Positions 61,044-64,000 of a stretch of DNA of 64,000 nucleotides are shown piece by piece. Below the pieces are notes generated by a model. The model was not told the origin of the DNA. It searched no databases and saw only the letters and a program-made list of their open reading frames with translations. The position numbers were made by a program, and so were the translations under genes. This stretch comes from CALRGE01 sp964360635. Lineage in GTDB: Bacteria; Patescibacteriota; Gracilibacteria; UBA1369; 2-02-FULL-48-14. The stretch's first letter is position 1; the number at the start of each line of letters is the position of its first letter. The stretch lies in contig CAYHXO010000010.1 of NCBI GenBank assembly GCA_964360635.1, forward strand, positions 1 through 64,000, written 5' to 3'.

Positions 61044-62045
61044 ATGCGCGTTGCAATAAACGGATTCGGTAGAATTGGACGAATGGTTTTTCGTGCCAAC
61101 CTTATGAACCCAAAAATCGACATAGTCGCCGTTAATGATTTAGGTGATCCGGCAATGGGTGCACATCTTTTAAAATACGACACAAACTACGGAATATTGC
61201 CGATGGAAGTTGCGGGCGAAGCTGGAAAATACACAATCAATGGAAAGGAAATTAAAGTGGTTTCTGCAAGAAATCCTGAAGAACTTCCTTGGAAAGACCT
61301 AAACATAGATTTAGTAATTGAATGCACAGGAGTTTTCACAGATCGAGCAGGCGCAGGGAAACACATCACAGCCGGTGCAAAACGAGTAGTAATTTCAGCT
61401 CCAGCAAAAGATGAAATCGACCGAACAATCGTTATGGGCATCAACGAAAACACTTACAACCCTGAAACTGATCACATTATTTCAAACGCAAGCTGTACAA
61501 CAAACGGTCTCGCGCCGGTAGCAAAAGTATTAAATGATTCTTTCGGAATCGTTAAAGGCTTAATGACAACAATTCACGCATACACAAATGATCAAAATCT
61601 TCACGACAACGATCACCGCGATTACCGCCGAGCTCGTGCCGCAACTCAAAGTATGATTCCAAGTTCAACAGGAGCTGCAAAGGCAATCGGCTTGGTTATT
61701 CCTGAACTTCTTGGAAAATTAAACGGAATGGCAGTTCGAGTTCCTACTCCAACAGTTTCTCTTGTAGACCTTACAGTAGAATTGGCAAAGGAAGCCACTC
61801 CTGCAGAAATAAATGCAGCTCTAAAAGCCGCCTCAGAAGGTCCGCTAAAAGGCATATTGGGCGTATCAGATTTACCACTCGTTTCGGTCGACTTCAAAGG
61901 CGACATGCGTTCTTCAATCGTCGACTCAGCTGAAACTTTGGCCATCGGAAACATGGCGAAAATCTTCGCTTGGTACGACAACGAATGGGGTTACTCAAAC
62001 CGAGTAATCGACTTAGTTGCTTATATTGCGAGTAAGGAGAAATAA
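61044..62045 (+). CDS. gap: Glyceraldehyde-3-phosphate dehydrogenase
   Basis: 333 aa. Oxidises glyceraldehyde-3-phosphate to 1,3-bisphosphoglycerate, working in both directions. NAD-binding start MRVAINGFGRIGRMVFRANL, coenzyme Asp in VNDLGDP (about 32), catalytic Cys in SNASCTTNGLAPV (about 150), catalytic His in TTIHAYTNDQ (about 177), and WYDNEWGYSNRV at the end. Complete. Ends 2 bases from the convergent amidase gene. Confidence 0.97.
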   Translation: MRVAINGFGRIGRMVFRANLMNPKIDIVAVNDLGDPAMGAHLLKYDTNYGILPMEVAGEAGKYTINGKEIKVVSARNPEELPWKDLNIDLVIECTGVFTDRAGAGKHITAGAKRVVISAPAKDEIDRTIVMGINENTYNPETDHIISNASCTTNGLAPVAKVLNDSFGIVKGLMTTIHAYTNDQNLHDNDHRDYRRARAATQSMIPSSTGAAKAIGLVIPELLGKLNGMAVRVPTPTVSLVDLTVELAKEATPAEINAALKAASEGPLKGILGVSDLPLVSVDFKGDMRSSIVDSAETLAIGNMAKIFAWYDNEWGYSNRVIDLVAYIASKEK

Positions 62046-62047
62046 TA

Positions 62048-64000
62048 TTAATCCTTCGCCTTCGGCACTTCAAGAACCTGCCCAATACTCAATGTTATTC
62101 CTTTTAAGGAGTTATAGGCCTGAATAATTTCTACAGTTGTTGAATTTTCCTTGGCAATCTCATACAAAGTATCGCCTTTTTGAACAGTATACTTAACAAT
62201 ATTGGCCTTCGCCCTAACTTCTTCTTTCCATTTTGCAAGTGTCGCTTGATCCATTTTTGGTAGTGCGTCAGGAACGTTTTTGCCAAGCAATGACTGACCG
62301 GCATCAAGACCAAACCATGAACCATGTACATGCTTAGAGTCCCCATTGATTTCTGCAATATTAGATAATACATCACCTTGAGCAACATCTAAATCCATCA
62401 ATCTGGAATTATCAGGTAAACCCAATTTAGAATACAAAACCGATGGATCATCACATGGATCAGACTTTTCACCTCTACCATATTCTGAATATCTAGGCAT
62501 TTTATGAAGAAGTACATCATTTTTTTGAAGGTTATAATACCCTCCAATAAAATCAACTAATTTTTTCACGCCAACATACTCTGCTTCAGACCAGCTCTGC
62601 CCCTCTAGCGCAACAACTTCAATACCTATTGAATGTTCACTCAGATCATGAAGCCCGTCCCATGCGGTTGTTCCGGCGTGATGTGCATACTTCTTGCTTG
62701 ATTCTGTATCTTTATCAATAGGGACCAAATACTTAATTGACCCATCACGTTCTACAACAAAATGAGCCTTATGACTCTTAATTATACCGTTTGAATCAGA
62801 AGAAATAGTTGAATGCAAAACAATATGACGCACATCTCTAAGCTTCCTTAGAACCTTCTTTATTTCAAAATGCATTTCTTTTTTATAATCTTCATTCCAT
62901 GCAGGGTGCTGTTCCCATTTTTTTGTAGCAAATCTTTCAGCTCCTTTTTTCATAGCTTCAACATCTCTAACCCAAACGCCATTAATTTTTTTTACGTACT
63001 GTCCGGAAGTAACTTTATCCAAAGCAGGAGGAATCTCCCCTATCAGAGCAGGCACAGATGGAATATTATCCGGCTTAGGAAGCTCAGGCTTAGGAATAGG
63101 TTTTAACGCTACACTTGGATCCTCAACAATACCCCTAACAGAATCCAAAAAGTATTGTGCATTCGGAACCCAAATTTGGGCGCCTTTCGGAATATTGCTT
63201 GCCTTGTCATTAACATTTTTCAACTCCGGATTAAATCTTATATTGAAATCAATTATTATTTCTTCAATGTCTGATTTGTCAATCTTTACCTGTTCCGCAA
63301 GGTATGCATTATACTTTTCATTGGCAACCAAAGTAGAGTAAAAACCTTTTCCCTCTACTACTTGTATCCAAGGTGCTCCATTTAATTCTTTATAAAAATA
63401 CTTAATAGCGCCAGCATAAGTTTCTTTTGTAGGTACTCTCAAAACCTGACCAACTGATAAAGTATCTGAAGTAAGTCCGTTAATTCTCTTTATATAATTT
63501 GTACTCAAGCCATATTCTCGTGAGAATTTCCAAAGTGTATCTCCCGGCGCAACTGTACGATTTTCATAAGTAGTTGCCTTTTCTATACCATTAACAGGTC
63601 TATCCGGAGCTACTGGCGCGACCTGATCAACTTTTTCAGATATCAATTTATCTTGAATCCCCTCAATCAATCTTGGATATCTAAGAACAATACCTGCTCG
63701 TCTAAGATCTAAACCTGTATCCTTTCCATTCAACTTGAATGAACTGTTAAGTTTCGAATCTGTTATATGTTTCAAATAAAGCTCAACACCTTGATATTCA
63801 AGGTAAGAAACATTATAAATTCCATCAAGTTTCGATGCAGGCCCTTTTTTCGCCGCAGACGGTTCAAGTTCAGCAACAAGCGCGTCTGAAATTTTTCCCT
63901 CCAATTCCTTATACGTTTTTGCTCCGCTTGCCTCAAAAAGAGTTTTCATGGTTTGAAATCCTTTATTGTAAATTGCATATCCCAAAAGATCTTTATCAGC
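62048..64000 (-). CDS. LysM / N-acetylmuramoyl-L-alanine amidase-like protein, 5' end beyond the window
   Basis: At least 650 aa; the frame stays open to the window end, so the N-terminus is missing. Two LysM peptidoglycan-binding repeats: about 140-180 of the visible part (VAPGDTLWKFSREYGLSTNY, LSVGQVLRVP) and the very C-terminus (YTVQKGDTLYEIAKENSTTV, LSIGQVLEVPK). Between them, about 390-540, is an Amidase_2-like domain with RHIVLHSTISS, HFVVERDGSIKYLVP, AHHAGTTAWDGL and HSIGIEVVALEG; the usual C-terminal His-x-Asp-like ligand region reads KSDPCDDP. Likely a wall hydrolase or wall-sensing protein. Confidence 0.87.
   Translation of the reverse strand, partial: ADKDLLGYAIYNKGFQTMKTLFEASGAKTYKELEGKISDALVAELEPSAAKKGPASKLDGIYNVSYLEYQGVELYLKHITDSKLNSSFKLNGKDTGLDLRRAGIVLRYPRLIEGIQDKLISEKVDQVAPVAPDRPVNGIEKATTYENRTVAPGDTLWKFSREYGLSTNYIKRINGLTSDTLSVGQVLRVPTKETYAGAIKYFYKELNGAPWIQVVEGKGFYSTLVANEKYNAYLAEQVKIDKSDIEEIIIDFNIRFNPELKNVNDKASNIPKGAQIWVPNAQYFLDSVRGIVEDPSVALKPIPKPELPKPDNIPSVPALIGEIPPALDKVTSGQYVKKINGVWVRDVEAMKKGAERFATKKWEQHPAWNEDYKKEMHFEIKKVLRKLRDVRHIVLHSTISSDSNGIIKSHKAHFVVERDGSIKYLVPIDKDTESSKKYAHHAGTTAWDGLHDLSEHSIGIEVVALEGQSWSEAEYVGVKKLVDFIGGYYNLQKNDVLLHKMPRYSEYGRGEKSDPCDDPSVLYSKLGLPDNSRLMDLDVAQGDVLSNIAEINGDSKHVHGSWFGLDAGQSLLGKNVPDALPKMDQATLAKWKEEVRAKANIVKYTVQKGDTLYEIAKENSTTVEIIQAYNSLKGITLSIGQVLEVPKAKD

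Noticed and set aside
1..64000. TGA read as glycine (Gracilibacteria-type code)
   Set aside because: Many genes end at TGA at the expected length, often within ATGA overlaps, and no conserved protein needs TGA read-through.
1..64000. CRISPR array, prophage or intact insertion sequence
   Set aside because: I saw no regularly spaced repeats, no phage structural genes and no transposase; only short inverted-repeat elements at 31301-31392 and 60832-60995.

Overview
The window looks like a single chromosome segment from a small-genome bacterium of the Patescibacteria (Candidate Phyla Radiation), possibly Peregrinibacteria-like. This is inferred from AT-rich DNA, very tight packing with many ATGA and TAATG overlaps, almost no recognisable Shine-Dalgarno sequences, short versions of core proteins (acetate kinase 342 aa, ComEC without a lactamase domain) and many large proteins I cannot assign. 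TGA is used as a normal stop (for example in the ATGA overlaps at 9153, 34666 and 51992), so this is genetic code 11, not the TGA=Gly code of Gracilibacteria/Absconditabacteria.

Layout: 1-500 holds the RNase P RNA gene (rnpB) with promoter and terminator. 566-3434 has a lipoprotein, a polyprenyl sugar-phosphate transferase and a small hypothetical. 3598-12251 is a type I restriction-modification operon (hsdM, rhuM, hsdS, an OLD-type ATPase/TOPRIM nuclease, hsdR). 12306-22069 carries secA, a polytopic membrane protein, ftsK, an EEP-family hydrolase, gltX and a P-loop kinase-like gene. 22062-29645 mixes an orphan XRE regulator, several lineage-specific proteins, an HD-domain protein and pta. 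A decayed dinD lies next to ackA (29717-31297). 31300-32126 holds an inverted-repeat element and a two-gene unit whose promoter spacer contains a G9 tract. 34195-38257 is the rpmH-rnpA-yidC-jag cluster extended by an SLH/RlpA protein, an FtsL-like protein and nth. tRNA-Glu, comEC, an LCP-family protein, a pseudouridine synthase, a D,D-carboxypeptidase, mraY and an ECF sigma/FecR pair follow (39201-48581). 48615-50440 is a gluconeogenic fbp-fba operon. 51192-54719 carries HNH, DedA, ftsL-rsmH and tsaC. 54779-60719 is the most unusual region: a 1281-aa protein with soluble-adenylyl-cyclase-like architecture converges on an operon whose first gene has a cyclic-nucleotide-binding-like domain. gap and a LysM/amidase protein cut by the window end close the window.

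Together the genes support protein export and membrane insertion (secA, yidC), peptidoglycan work (mraY, dacA, LCP, RlpA, amidase, ftsK, FtsL), RNA maturation (both RNase P subunits, RsmH, TsaC), fermentation through Pta-AckA and reversible glycolysis (GAPDH, aldolase, FBPase). Many promoters read clearly as sigma-70 type. In a striking subset the -10 box sits 5-6 nt before the ATG, so the message would be leaderless. All functional names rest on motifs recognised by eye; no database search was run.
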